A DNA stretch of 64,000 nucleotides from Citrobacter braakii (GTDB lineage Bacteria > Pseudomonadota > Gammaproteobacteria > Enterobacterales > Enterobacteriaceae): positions 186,001 to 250,000 of the forward strand of contig NZ_NAEW01000003.1 in assembly GCF_002075345.1 (NCBI RefSeq), written 5' to 3'. The notes below the pieces were generated by a model, which saw only the letters and a list, made by a program, of their open reading frames with translations, did not search any database and was not told where the DNA came from. Below, piece by piece: positions 48,839 to 58,319 of this stretch. The translations under genes and the position numbers were made by a program. Numbering within the stretch: position 1 is the stretch's first letter; each line of letters opens with the position of its first letter.

Positions 48839-50034
48839 TGCTGGCGTTTTATTTTCATGCGTTCATTATAACGTTGGTAGTTTTTGGGTTTTGTTGGGCT
48901 GAATGACAGCGCCCGGCACCAGTAGTCGTTATTCAGCAGGACTTTACAGATACGCCGCCACGACGGAATATCCGCTGAGCCAATATCTTTTTCCTGAGTT
49001 TGCGGGATATTGTCCATGCCCTTTTTCTTATACCACTGCAAATAGATGGCGATTTTATTGCGATAATGCTCAGCGGTCGTTTCCGGCATACTGTTGAGTA
49101 GCAGCATGGCGTATTCCTGCCAGTTTAAATGTTCGGGTTTCAATATTTTGCGGTGCCCGTAAAAATGGTTATCGTGACCGGCATAAATTCCGCCACTTTT
49201 TACACCGCTGACACGGGCGCACATGGCTGCCCAGCGCTCGGGTTCAATGACGTGATATAGCCATAATCCCTGACGCTGTTCCGGGCCAAAAGGCTCACAA
49301 ATACGCATGTAACGTGTTGGGACACCGGCCTGATACATGAGATTGTATAAGGGATTGCACGACATTCTGGTTTTTGCGAACCAGGTCCAGATATCGGCAG
49401 TTTTCCAGTCATAAATCGGGTAAATATACCAGGTATGCCCGCCGGGGGCGCTGGTGGTCCAGGGTTTATCATCGGCAAAGCGCTGCTTTTGCGAATTGGC
49501 AATGGCGACAAAACGATTATATGACTCATCGGCGCGGATCCCGACCATCATGCCGGCTGGACGTTTCTCTGAATACCAGTCAGCGAACTCGCGAACAAAT
49601 TGTTCAAAGGTCATGCCGGGTTGATAGAAGGAGAAATACTCTGGATCGGTTATGGCATCCGTGGGAGGCTGGCGAACCCACGGAGTACCTGGTTCCCAAC
49701 ACTGCCATTCTGGCTGAAATTGAGAGAGGGAATTCTGGGTGGTGAGTGGTAAAGCCACCCAATAAAAGCGCTCGATGATATCGGAATAACGTGCACGAAG
49801 CGCCTCAACATAATCAATAGTGCAGGAAAACTGGGCTTCCCAGTCGATAAATAGTACGTCAATTTTTTTATGCAGTTGGCGTGCAAGCATAGCTGTCAGA
49901 TGTAGCATCAGTCCTGAATCTTTCCCGCCGGAGAAAGAGACACAAACTCGAGGCAGAGTTTCCAGCGCCCAGGTTATGCGCTCCAGAGCGGCGTCCAGCA
50001 CGTTTTGATCAAGCGGGATTTTATAAATAGACAT
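48811..50034 (-). CDS. ybdN: PAPS-reductase-like PP-loop protein YbdN
   Basis: A 407-residue adenine-nucleotide alpha-hydrolase/PAPS-reductase superfamily protein. The PP-loop motif SGGKDS is at 35-40; FIDWEAQFSCTIDYVEALR and a DUF3440-type C-terminal region follow. The E. coli homologue and its paralogue IbrA have no proven activity. Related PP-loop proteins include DndC (DNA phosphorothioation) and sulfate-assimilation enzymes. It precedes and overlaps ybdM. Confidence 0.9.
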   Translation of the reverse strand: MSIYKIPLDQNVLDAALERITWALETLPRVCVSFSGGKDSGLMLHLTAMLARQLHKKIDVLFIDWEAQFSCTIDYVEALRARYSDIIERFYWVALPLTTQNSLSQFQPEWQCWEPGTPWVRQPPTDAITDPEYFSFYQPGMTFEQFVREFADWYSEKRPAGMMVGIRADESYNRFVAIANSQKQRFADDKPWTTSAPGGHTWYIYPIYDWKTADIWTWFAKTRMSCNPLYNLMYQAGVPTRYMRICEPFGPEQRQGLWLYHVIEPERWAAMCARVSGVKSGGIYAGHDNHFYGHRKILKPEHLNWQEYAMLLLNSMPETTAEHYRNKIAIYLQWYKKKGMDNIPQTQEKDIGSADIPSWRRICKVLLNNDYWCRALSFSPTKPKNYQRYNERMKIKRQQWGILCNTD

Positions 50035-50183
50035 ATTAAACTCATATCAAAATTATTATTTAAAACAATAACAAATGCTGACAATAAGATATGCTAATTT
50101 TTTCCAGGTGCAACGTTTTAATACATTCATGGTTATTTTGAATTATGCTCATTCATAAATATTTAAAATGAATAGGTAAAGTT

Positions 50184-51104
50184 CTACTTGGTAGTTCTTT
50201 TATCATGTTTATCATTTATTTTATTAATTAAATTAACGAAGCCAGTATTGTTGAGTGATGCTCTGTTATACATCAAAAATAAATTTATTTTTGGTAAGGG
50301 AATATCGATACAGATCTCTTTTAAATTAAATGATCCGGTATATTGTTCGTAAATATCTCTTGGTAGCAGACCTATGATGTCTGTATTTGAAATAATGTTA
50401 ATGATCGTTATTAATGAGTCGCTGCGGAAGCCAACATCTCGATTAGCCAGCAATGTGCTGGTTTGTTGCCAGTATTCCTTAACACCTGTATCTTCAGAAA
50501 TAAGTTGCGTGAACTGTTCTTTTAATATTGTTTCAAGCGTACTTTCTCCATTAATTCTCGGATGATTTTTGTTGCAAACTAATATTGTTTCGACAGTTTT
50601 AAATGGCGAGCATATTATCGAGCGATTACTCACTGGAGCGGTAGCAATGACTAAATCTGCTTTTCTGTAAGCCAACAGATTTTCCGTACTTTCAGCAGTG
50701 ATGAGTATGTTATGGTGCTCAATTTCGACATGCGATTCTTCTCTGACAAAATGAATAATTTCCTCGATGTTGATAATTGTTGGTAGTTGTGGACAGTAAA
50801 TAATGAATTTTTTCTTCAGACTGGAGTTATTCATGATGTTTATTGTCTGCTCCAGACTGTTGAGATTTTTCTCAAGATGATGATGAAGGTTAATCCCCAT
50901 AATCGTTGGTGTTATGCCTTTTCCGGAGCGGATAAACAGTGGGTCATTAAATTGTGTGCGTAGCCGTTGCAGTGACTGGCTAACGGCAGAGGGGGTGATA
51001 TACAAAGTTTCGGCAGCTTTAGTGATACTCAAATGTTGATAAATACACTCAAAGATAACCAATAGATTGAGATCGAACTTTTTAAGGTCATAGAGGTTAG
51101 CCAT
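50184..51104 (-). CDS. ybdO: LysR-family transcriptional regulator YbdO
   Basis: A 306-residue LysR-type regulator. The N-terminal winged helix (LSITKAAETLYITPSAVSQS) is followed by a substrate-binding domain starting around KKKFIIYCPQLPTI. Its base composition is much richer in A and T than the genes around it, and it has long AT-rich flanks on both sides, the profile of an H-NS-silenced gene. Target genes are unknown. It occupies the ybdO position between ybdN and dsbG. Confidence 0.88.
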   Translation of the reverse strand: MANLYDLKKFDLNLLVIFECIYQHLSITKAAETLYITPSAVSQSLQRLRTQFNDPLFIRSGKGITPTIMGINLHHHLEKNLNSLEQTINIMNNSSLKKKFIIYCPQLPTIINIEEIIHFVREESHVEIEHHNILITAESTENLLAYRKADLVIATAPVSNRSIICSPFKTVETILVCNKNHPRINGESTLETILKEQFTQLISEDTGVKEYWQQTSTLLANRDVGFRSDSLITIINIISNTDIIGLLPRDIYEQYTGSFNLKEICIDIPLPKINLFLMYNRASLNNTGFVNLINKINDKHDKRTTK

Positions 51105-51309
51105 ACATACCTTCCTGTGATGGTCATGTTTTGAAAAATTTAATTCTGAAATATTTTAAGTTGTGAATATTCTTGTGGTTTATGTTTGTGTGCTTAATGA
51201 ATTATTAATTTAAACTAAAAATAGCACATGTTGCGTAATTTTGACCAAAAAAGTTAATCTAAATGAGTGATTGACATGGGAATGATAACAACCACTCATT
51301 TTTTCACAT

Positions 51310-52056
51310 TTATTTATTACCCATGATAATGTTTAATTTCTCCTTATCCGGTAAGCCGATTTCCTGTTGTAACGTATCGTCTCTACTCATGTAATAGATA
51401 GCCGGCGTGACGTTGGCGCCTAAATCATCCATCAACTTTTGATTGATATTCAATACCTTCATCTGCTCCGGTGAGACGGAGGTCGGGATTTGTAGCTTCA
51501 TTTTCCCACCGGATGCCTCATAGTCATGCCAGGTCTTGGCCGGATCTTTTGCGGCCAGAATCGCTGCGGCGGTAGCCGGGCTTTCGGGTTTAATTACGCC
51601 AACCAGTATTGTGCGCAACTGAACTTTACCTGAGTCTACCCACGGGCGAGCCTTCTGCCAGAACTGTTTGCAATAGGGACAGAAGGGATCGGCAAACACG
51701 TAAACAATGACCGGAGCCTCTTTTTTCCCGTCCAGAATCCAGGATGCTTTTTCCATTCGCTGCCACATTTCGCGCCCGGCAGGGGCGTAGATCTCTTTTT
51801 CTATCAGCGTATTACTAAGGTTTTCGCCTTTTTCGTTATACATATAACCGGAAATGGCGTGTTTACCGTCAGGCGTAACATAAATAGTAACGCCCATATC
51901 CTGGTATTTTCCCAGGTAGCCCTTCATTCCACCCGGCGCGTCGAAGGGTTTGAGAATAGTAATGCCCTGTTTCTCAATAGCTTTAACGGGGGCAGGAAGT
52001 TCTTCGGCGTGCACCACGGCAGGAAGCAGGGTTAAGAGTAAGGTACGTTTAAACAT
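51310..52056 (-). CDS. dsbG: periplasmic disulfide isomerase/chaperone DsbG
   Basis: A 248-residue periplasmic protein, same length as E. coli DsbG. The signal peptide [17 protein letters not shown] is cleaved before EELPAPV; the thioredoxin-fold active site is [13 protein letters not shown] with Cys126 and Cys129. It forms a V-shaped homodimer and protects single cysteines from over-oxidation. It is kept reduced by DsbD. Divergent from ahpC with an OxyR-like region between. Confidence 0.96.
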   Translation of the reverse strand: MFKRTLLLTLLPAVVHAEELPAPVKAIEKQGITILKPFDAPGGMKGYLGKYQDMGVTIYVTPDGKHAISGYMYNEKGENLSNTLIEKEIYAPAGREMWQRMEKASWILDGKKEAPVIVYVFADPFCPYCKQFWQKARPWVDSGKVQLRTILVGVIKPESPATAAAILAAKDPAKTWHDYEASGGKMKLQIPTSVSPEQMKVLNINQKLMDDLGANVTPAIYYMSRDDTLQQEIGLPDKEKLNIIMGNK

Positions 52057-52102
52057 TGATTTTCCTTATAAAATCAGAAGGAAAGGGGGCTAAGTTGCAA
52101 AA

Positions 52103-52140
52103 CCTATCGCAGCCATAGGTAAGATCGACCATCTGTCGAT
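52103..52140. promoter_or_regulatory. putative OxyR site in the dsbG/ahpC region
   Basis: The stretch includes ATAGGTAAGATCGAC (52115-52129), which fits one half of the OxyR consensus ATAG-N7-CTAT, flanked by CTATCG and ATCTGTCGAT. E. coli has an OxyR site controlling ahpC and dsbG at this place. It lies about 300 bases upstream of ahpC, so it would serve a promoter with a long leader. Confidence 0.6.
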
Positions 52141-52204
52141 TGCCCTTTCTTGAGTGGGGTGATGTAATCCCAATCGCTGTTACGACCTTTGTTAAGGTAA
52201 TGTA

Positions 52205-52292
52205 GAGCGCAACACATAGCCAGCCCTGCTGGCACTGACGTTACCTGCGGGTAGCTCGGGTAATGAGGCTCCCTGCAAAGGGGGCCTTTTTT
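52205..52292 (+). ncRNA. candidate structured RNA / attenuator in the ahpC leader
   Basis: Three consecutive hairpins lie between the OxyR-like site and ahpC: GCCAG/CTGGC (52219-52233), TTACC/GGTAA (52241-52263), and GGCTCCC/GGGGGCC (52267-52286) directly followed by six T (52287-52292). The last is a textbook factor-independent terminator on the ahpC strand, 139 bases before the ahpC start. It would either end a short RNA or attenuate transcription from the upstream promoter. No coding frame was seen. Confidence 0.55.
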
Positions 52293-52430
52293 ACTTTTAT
52301 CTTTAGGTTCACAACATGAGTTTGAGTGGGTTGTTAGTTAACGCTTATTGATTTGATAAAGGAAACGCATTAGCCCTGCGAAGAGATTTTCGTTAACTTA
52401 TCTCTCAACGAAAACACGGAGGAAGTACAG

Positions 52431-52994
52431 ATGTCTTTGATTAATACCAAAATTAAACCTTTCAAAAACCAGGCGTTCAAAAACGGTGAGTTCATCGAAG
52501 TAACCGAGAAAGATACCGAAGGTCGCTGGAGCGTCTTCTTCTTCTACCCGGCTGACTTTACTTTCGTTTGCCCGACCGAGCTGGGTGATGTGGCTGACCA
52601 CTACGAAGAACTGCAGAAACTGGGCGTAGATGTCTATTCCGTATCTACTGACACCCACTTCACCCACAAAGCATGGCACAGCAGCTCTGACACCATCGCG
52701 AAAATCAAATACGCGATGATCGGCGACCCGACTGGCGCCCTGACCCGTAACTTCGACAACATGCGTGAAGATGAAGGTCTGGCTGACCGCGCAACCTTCG
52801 TTGTAGACCCGCAGGGTATCATCCAGGCAATCGAAGTTACCGCTGAAGGTATCGGCCGTGATGCGTCTGACCTGCTGCGTAAAATTAAAGCCGCACAGTA
52901 TGTTGCCTCTCACCCAGGTGAAGTTTGCCCGGCGAAATGGAAAGAAGGCGAAGCGACCCTGGCTCCATCCTTAGATCTGGTCGGTAAGATTTAA
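52431..52994 (+). CDS. ahpC: alkyl hydroperoxide reductase subunit C
   Basis: A 187-residue 2-Cys peroxiredoxin. The peroxidatic cysteine is Cys47 (Met counted) in DFTFVCPTE and the resolving cysteine lies in GEVCPAKW near the C-terminus. With AhpF it reduces hydrogen peroxide, organic peroxides and peroxynitrite. The start has GGAGGAAG upstream. Codon use is strongly biased, as in highly expressed genes. Part of ahpCF. Confidence 0.98.
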   Translation: MSLINTKIKPFKNQAFKNGEFIEVTEKDTEGRWSVFFFYPADFTFVCPTELGDVADHYEELQKLGVDVYSVSTDTHFTHKAWHSSSDTIAKIKYAMIGDPTGALTRNFDNMREDEGLADRATFVVDPQGIIQAIEVTAEGIGRDASDLLRKIKAAQYVASHPGEVCPAKWKEGEATLAPSLDLVGKI

Positions 52995-53009
52995 GTCGCA
53001 TAATTTGTC

Positions 53010-53062
53010 GGCCGGATAAACGCAGTGCATCCGGCCATTCCACAGGCGCAGTTTGCGCCTGT
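53010..53062 (+). repeat. two hairpins between ahpC and ahpF
   Basis: A REP-like palindrome GGCCGGAT/ATCCGGCC (53010-53036) is followed by a perfect 9-bp stem ACAGGCGCA/TGCGCCTGT (53042-53062) with a 3-base loop, then TTTCATT. Together they resemble a leaky terminator plus an mRNA-stabilising element, which would give more ahpC than ahpF transcript. Confidence 0.65.
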
Positions 53063-53148
53063 TTCATTCCAGCACCATGACGCAAGTTGCATTAATGCAG
53101 TCCCGCAAAGTCGGCTTGCATGATGATGTTTTCAGAGAGGGAAGAAGA

Positions 53149-54714
53149 ATGCTCGACACAAATATGAAAACCCAGCTCAAGGCTTATCTTGAGAAACTGA
53201 CCAAACCTGTTGAGCTGATTGCTACGCTGGATGACAGCGCTAAATCGGCAGAAATCAAGGAACTGCTGACTGAAATTGCTGAACTGTCAGAAAAAGTCAC
53301 CTTTAAAGAAGACAATACTCTGGCGGTACGCAAGCCATCGTTCCTGATCACCAATCCAGGTTCTCACCAGGGGCCGCGCTTTGCCGGTTCTCCGCTGGGC
53401 CATGAGTTTACCTCCCTGGTGCTGGCGCTGCTGTGGACCGGTGGTCATCCGTCAAAAGAGGCGCAGGCGTTGCTGGAGCAGATCCGCGATCTCGACGGTG
53501 ATTTTGAGTTTGAAACCTATTATTCGCTTTCCTGTCATAACTGTCCGGACGTGGTACAGGCGCTGAACCTGATGTCGGTACTGAATCCACGCATCAAGCA
53601 TACGGCGATTGACGGCGGTACATTCCAGAACGAAATTACCGATCGCAACGTGATGGGCGTTCCGGCGGTGTATATGAACGGCAAAGAGTTCGGTCAGGGG
53701 CGTATGACGCTGACTGAGATCGTGGCGAAAGTAGATAGCGGCGCAGAAAAACGTGCGGCACAAGAGCTGAACAAACGTGATGCTTATGACGTGCTGATTG
53801 TCGGTTCCGGTCCTGCGGGGGCGGCAGCGGCAGTGTACTCTGCACGTAAAGGTATTCGCACCGGTCTGATGGGCGAACGTTTTGGCGGTCAGGTTCTTGA
53901 TACCGTTGATATTGAAAACTACATCTCGGTACCGAAAACCGAAGGCCAGAAACTGGCGGGCGCGCTGAAAGCACACGTTGATGACTATGATGTTGATGTG
54001 ATCGACAGCCAGAGCGCAAGTAAACTGGTTCCGGCGGCGCAGGAAGGCGGTTTACATCAGATTGAAACGGCATCCGGCGCGGTGCTCAAAGCACGCAGCA
54101 TTATCATTGCCACCGGTGCGAAATGGCGCAACATGAACGTTCCGGGTGAAGATCAGTATCGCACCAAAGGCGTAACCTACTGCCCGCACTGCGATGGCCC
54201 GCTGTTCAAAGGCAAGCGCGTTGCGGTGATTGGTGGCGGCAACTCCGGTGTTGAAGCTGCTATTGACCTGGCAGGCATTGTTGAACATGTGACGCTGCTG
54301 GAGTTCGCACCTGAAATGAAGGCTGACCAGGTGCTGCAGAATAAGCTTCGCAGTCTGAAAAACGTCGATATTATTCTGAATGCGCAAACGACAGAAGTGA
54401 AAGGCGATGGCAGCAAAGTCACCGGCCTGGAGTATCGCGACCGCGTGAGTGGCGACGTTCACAGTGTGGAACTGGCGGGTATCTTTGTACAGATAGGTCT
54501 GCTGCCAAACACCAACTGGTTGGAAGGTGCCGTCGAGCGTAATCGCATGGGTGAAATCATCATCGATGCCAAGTGCGAAACCAGCGTGAAGGGGGTTTTC
54601 GCCGCTGGTGACTGCACCACCGTACCGTATAAGCAGATCATCATTGCGACCGGTGAAGGCGCGAAGGCCTCATTGAGTTCGTTTGATTATCTGATTCGCA
54701 CGACAGTAGCATAA
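53149..54714 (+). CDS. ahpF: alkyl hydroperoxide reductase subunit F
   Basis: A 521-residue flavoprotein disulfide reductase, same length as E. coli AhpF. The N-terminal domain carries the redox pair CHNC (Cys129, Cys132) that reduces AhpC; the thioredoxin-reductase-like domain has CPHC (Cys345, Cys348) and FAD/NADH-binding [17 protein letters not shown] and [11 protein letters not shown]. The start [11 protein letters not shown] at 53149 follows AGGGAAGA; earlier in-frame ATGs lie in the hairpin region. Confidence 0.97.
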   Translation: MLDTNMKTQLKAYLEKLTKPVELIATLDDSAKSAEIKELLTEIAELSEKVTFKEDNTLAVRKPSFLITNPGSHQGPRFAGSPLGHEFTSLVLALLWTGGHPSKEAQALLEQIRDLDGDFEFETYYSLSCHNCPDVVQALNLMSVLNPRIKHTAIDGGTFQNEITDRNVMGVPAVYMNGKEFGQGRMTLTEIVAKVDSGAEKRAAQELNKRDAYDVLIVGSGPAGAAAAVYSARKGIRTGLMGERFGGQVLDTVDIENYISVPKTEGQKLAGALKAHVDDYDVDVIDSQSASKLVPAAQEGGLHQIETASGAVLKARSIIIATGAKWRNMNVPGEDQYRTKGVTYCPHCDGPLFKGKRVAVIGGGNSGVEAAIDLAGIVEHVTLLEFAPEMKADQVLQNKLRSLKNVDIILNAQTTEVKGDGSKVTGLEYRDRVSGDVHSVELAGIFVQIGLLPNTNWLEGAVERNRMGEIIIDAKCETSVKGVFAAGDCTTVPYKQIIIATGEGAKASLSSFDYLIRTTVA

Positions 54715-54742
54715 AAAAAGTAAGACACACCTGCAATGCCAA

Positions 54743-54771
54743 AACCGTCAGCCATCCGCTGGCGGTTTTTT
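54743..54771 (+). terminator. ahpF terminator
   Basis: A 10-bp stem AACCGTCAGC (54743-54752) and GCTGGCGGTT (54758-54767), with one G-U pair and a 5-base loop, ends in a T-run. It lies 28 bases after the ahpF stop: a strong factor-independent terminator. Confidence 0.9.
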
Positions 54772-54937
54772 ATTTCCACGCTTTCAGATTGTCAATTCTT
54801 GAAACAATAAACCGCGTAACACATTTATTTAATGAGTCTGACCATTAGTTTCATCAAAGAAAGATGAGGCGTTTTCTTTATTATATCAACCTGTGTTACG
54901 TTTTCATTTGTTTTATGAATAAATGGTTGGTTAATTC

Positions 54938-55492
54938 ATGGGTGAAATATATGAAACCCTGACGATCTTTGAATCGACAGGGTTATTGTTGCGTGATTTT
55001 TTTATTTCTCACGATAGTCACACGCTGAAAGCGGCTTATTCAGCTCTGGAAGCACATGCCTCGAGGCTAACAGAACAGGAGTGGTTGGACGCGGAGTACG
55101 ACTTCAATGCGCTATTTGTTGGGCCACAGACGTTAAAGGCTGCGCCGTTCGCTTCGGTTTATCTCGAAGAAGATGCCCTCGTAATGGGTAAATCAACTTT
55201 GAGCATTCGGGAATTCATGGCAAATATAGGTTTATCTATAAACCACAAAAATAATATACCGGATGATCATATTTCATATGTATTGGAATTGGCTGTTTTA
55301 TTATCGGCTAATGCCAGAACATCAGCTAAATACCAGGTCGCCTTCACTCGATGTGTAAGTGAGTATATAGCGCTGTGGGTGCCCGAGTATATCGAAAAAA
55401 TAAATATAAATGCACAAACCGCCACGCTGAAAACCGTAGCGGGAAGGTTGTCTTCTTGGCTTAATGAATTAAACACGAGAGTATCAATATGA
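54938..55492 (+). CDS. TorD/DmsD-family molybdoenzyme chaperone
   Basis: A 184-residue all-helical protein with the family signature EYDFNALFVGPQTLKAAPFASVYLE split across residues about 54-78, in which the F-GP and P-S-Y positions are conserved. Such chaperones bind the Tat leader of a catalytic subunit and hold it for cofactor insertion. The gene directly precedes the Tat-signal-bearing reductase subunit and overlaps it by ATGA. It is more AT-rich than the three structural genes. A comparable gene order between ahpF and uspG exists in Salmonella (from memory, not checked). Confidence 0.85.
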   Translation: MGEIYETLTIFESTGLLLRDFFISHDSHTLKAAYSALEAHASRLTEQEWLDAEYDFNALFVGPQTLKAAPFASVYLEEDALVMGKSTLSIREFMANIGLSINHKNNIPDDHISYVLELAVLLSANARTSAKYQVAFTRCVSEYIALWVPEYIEKININAQTATLKTVAGRLSSWLNELNTRVSI

Positions 55493-57765
55493 GTAATGAA
55501 CCGGGAGTTCTGAACAGACGTTCATTTTTGAAAGGGTTAGTTGCCCTTGGAACCGTGGCTGCCCTGCCTGGGGGGTTGCTGACTTCACGCTGCGCATTGG
55601 CGCAACCGCCAATTCCGTTTAACCCTAAAACTTACAAAATTTCTCGCAACGCCTGTCCGCGTAACTGCTATGACACCTGTAGCCTGAAAACCTGGGTGAA
55701 GGATGACGTCATTACCTTTGTGGAAGGCGCGCCTGAGTCAACGTTTACGCATGGAACACCCTGTGTAAAAGGTCTGACTTATCCTCGCCGGGTGTATAGC
55801 CCGGATCGCATTAAATATCCGATGGTTCAGGATGTTCGCGGCAGCGGTAACTGGCGTCGTATCTCCTGGGACGAAGCAATGCAGCGCATTGCGACCAAGA
55901 TGCTGGAGATTAAAAAGAAAGACGGCTCAATGCTGGGGCTGGCGCTGTCAAAATACTCAGGCAACCTTGGGGTGATGGGTTATGCCGTTGAAGGGATGAT
56001 GTCTTCGCTGGGTTACACCACCCGTTTTGCCGGGACACCTTGCTGGCCAGCCGGTATCGACGCCCAGAACTATGATATGGGGGATATGTGGTGTAACGAC
56101 CCGGAAGATTTTGTAAAAGCAAAATATATCATCATCTGGGGCGCGAATCCGGCCTGGTGCTCTATGCACACTATGAAATACATCTATCAGGCGCGGGAGA
56201 AAGGCGCAAAAGTTGTCGTTATCGATCCGCTGTTAACGCAGACCGCCGCGAAAGCCGATCTTTATTTACGTGTTCGCCCAGGCTCAGATGGCGCTCTGGC
56301 GCTGGGCATGGCGCGTCACCTGGTGGATAAAGGTTTAGTTGATCAGGATTTCGTCAATAACTATTCCCACGGATACCCGGAATTCGAAGCTTATCTGCGC
56401 AGCAGTGTGACCGTCGAGTGGGCCGCTGAAATTTGCGGTCTGTCGGCGGATGCCATTCGCCAGTTAGCGGAAGAGTTTACGGCGGTTAATCCTGCCACCG
56501 TGTGGATTGGCTACGGCATGCAGCGCCATGTTAACGGCGGCGCTAACGTACGGGCGATCGATGCCTTTGTGGCAATGACCGGCAATATTGGTATTGAGGG
56601 CGGCGGTGCCCGCTACGGTCATCTGCAGACATGGGGTTATAACTACCATGGAATGATGCAGAAGCCTCCTGCAGGTTCTGTCGGAATAAAAGGCGCAGGT
56701 GGTCCGGTGGGTGAGTTTGTCAGCGATAGCGGTGAGAAGAGCGAATACTCCGATCGTGCGCTGAATATCAACCAGACGGCGCAAGGGATTCTGGACGCCA
56801 GTGAACCACCGGTACGGATGCTGTGGGTGGCCTCTAAAAACCCGTTTGCTCAGGATTTCGACCGCAACAAGATGATCAAAGCGTTTGATAAACTGGAAAT
56901 GGTGGTTTGTGTCGACCAGTTCTTCAACGAAACCGTCCAACATGCGGATATCGTGCTGCCTGTCACTACCACCTTTGAACAATGGGATGTCTCTTCGTCT
57001 TATTGGCACTACTGGTTATCCGTCAACGAGCCGGCTATCAAACCGCTGTATGAGTGCAAGAGCGATCCGGAAATCGCGGCGCTGCTGTCCAAAACCATCA
57101 ATAAACTGGAACCCGGTTCATGTACCTTCCCGCAGGCGTTTGATGCTAAACGCTGGTTGGATCAGGAATTTAATGAGGGGATGGGGAAACAGTTTGGCAT
57201 TGCGGGCTGGGATGACCTGCTGGAAGGACCACGCAAAGCAAAAATGGTCAGCACCGCGGCCTGGTACGATCGCAAGTTCAAAACGCCGTCAGGCAAGTAC
57301 GAGTTCAAATCAGAACGTTGTGCGGAAAATGGTCACACGGCTTTGTCGGAATATAAAGCGGGTGCACAGGGTGCGCTGCCGTTCCACCTGTTTACACCTC
57401 ATCTTCAGTACGGTCTGCACTCGCAGTTTGTCAATCTGGACTGGATGCAGGTTTTCTGGCCAGAACCCTTTGTTTATATCCACCCGCTTGCTGCACAGAA
57501 AAAGGGCATCACTGAGGGCGCTCACGTCAAAGTCTTCAACGAGGTGGGCCATGTTGAGTTGCGAGCCAAAATTACCACTAATGTGCCGGAAGATTTTCTT
57601 GTGATGTACGAATCCTGGTTCAACAAGCTTAGTTACAACGTACAGAATGTGGTCAAAGATACGCCCGCCGATATGGGAAAAATGGCGACAGGCGCGCCCG
57701 GTGCGGCCATACACAGTCAATTTGTAGATATTACTCTGTCAGGAAATGAAGGAGCTGCGGCATGA
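55489..57765 (+). CDS. DMSO-reductase-family molybdopterin oxidoreductase, catalytic subunit
   Basis: A 758-residue Mo-bisMGD enzyme. A Tat signal (RRSFLKG at 10-16) implies export. A 4Fe-4S site is formed by Cys56, Cys60, Cys64 and Cys92 (CPRNCYDTC ... PCVKG). The residue that aligns with the Mo-ligand serine of DmsA appears to be Cys185 (AGTPCWPAG), as in thiosulfate, polysulfide and tetrathionate reductases. So the substrate may be a sulfur or other anion rather than DMSO. It forms an operon with a chaperone, an iron-sulfur subunit and a membrane anchor, linking it to quinol oxidation in anaerobic respiration. Confidence 0.88.
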   Translation: MSNEPGVLNRRSFLKGLVALGTVAALPGGLLTSRCALAQPPIPFNPKTYKISRNACPRNCYDTCSLKTWVKDDVITFVEGAPESTFTHGTPCVKGLTYPRRVYSPDRIKYPMVQDVRGSGNWRRISWDEAMQRIATKMLEIKKKDGSMLGLALSKYSGNLGVMGYAVEGMMSSLGYTTRFAGTPCWPAGIDAQNYDMGDMWCNDPEDFVKAKYIIIWGANPAWCSMHTMKYIYQAREKGAKVVVIDPLLTQTAAKADLYLRVRPGSDGALALGMARHLVDKGLVDQDFVNNYSHGYPEFEAYLRSSVTVEWAAEICGLSADAIRQLAEEFTAVNPATVWIGYGMQRHVNGGANVRAIDAFVAMTGNIGIEGGGARYGHLQTWGYNYHGMMQKPPAGSVGIKGAGGPVGEFVSDSGEKSEYSDRALNINQTAQGILDASEPPVRMLWVASKNPFAQDFDRNKMIKAFDKLEMVVCVDQFFNETVQHADIVLPVTTTFEQWDVSSSYWHYWLSVNEPAIKPLYECKSDPEIAALLSKTINKLEPGSCTFPQAFDAKRWLDQEFNEGMGKQFGIAGWDDLLEGPRKAKMVSTAAWYDRKFKTPSGKYEFKSERCAENGHTALSEYKAGAQGALPFHLFTPHLQYGLHSQFVNLDWMQVFWPEPFVYIHPLAAQKKGITEGAHVKVFNEVGHVELRAKITTNVPEDFLVMYESWFNKLSYNVQNVVKDTPADMGKMATGAPGAAIHSQFVDITLSGNEGAAA

Positions 57766-58319
57766 GACGCGCGTTTTTAGTCAATAGCGATAAGTGCATC
57801 GGCTGCCGTGGCTGTGCGATGGCGTGTAAGAGTTTTAATCAGCTGGAGCCTGAACGTTTCTGGCGCTATGTCTACCCGCTGGATAAAGAAATTTACCCGC
57901 ATGAGGAGCGAGCGTTCTACTCGCTGGCCTGTAACCATTGCGAAAATCCGGCCTGCCTGGCGGCTTGTCCGGTAGAGGCGTACACCAAACGCGAGGATGG
58001 TGTTGTGGTGCATAATCCGGAACGTTGTATCGGATGCAAAAACTGTATCCGCAATTGCCCATACGGTGCGCCGCGCTTTAATGAAGAGATGAAAAAAGCG
58101 GAAAAATGCAGCATGTGCTACGAGCGTCTCGATGTCGGTATGCAGCCGGCGTGCGTGAGTGCCTGCCCGGTAGGCGCCCTGACGCTTATCGATCTGGATG
58201 CCGATCCGATCCCCAACAATGCCGTACAGTATCCGCCGGGATTCCCACGTATGCCGCAGCTTAACCCTGGCACGCGTTTTATCCTCGCGCGTCAACCGAA
58301 GCAACCGGAGGGCAAGTAA
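57762..58319 (+). CDS. DmsB-like 4x[4Fe-4S] electron-transfer subunit
   Basis: A 185-residue ferredoxin-like protein with 16 cysteines in four clusters: Cys12/15/18/22, Cys57/60/65/69, Cys89/92/95/99 and Cys116/119/131/135. This is the DmsB/NrfC/PhsB arrangement that passes electrons from the membrane anchor to the catalytic subunit. It overlaps the catalytic subunit by ATGA and the anchor gene by TAATG, so the three subunits are tightly coupled. Confidence 0.92.
   Translation: MRRAFLVNSDKCIGCRGCAMACKSFNQLEPERFWRYVYPLDKEIYPHEERAFYSLACNHCENPACLAACPVEAYTKREDGVVVHNPERCIGCKNCIRNCPYGAPRFNEEMKKAEKCSMCYERLDVGMQPACVSACPVGALTLIDLDADPIPNNAVQYPPGFPRMPQLNPGTRFILARQPKQPEGK

Noticed and set aside
54772-54937. 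FNR site before the reductase operon
   Set aside because: Only one perfect half-site (ATCAA) could be found; no full TTGAT-N4-ATCAA within tolerable mismatch, so anaerobic control is expected but not supported by sequence.
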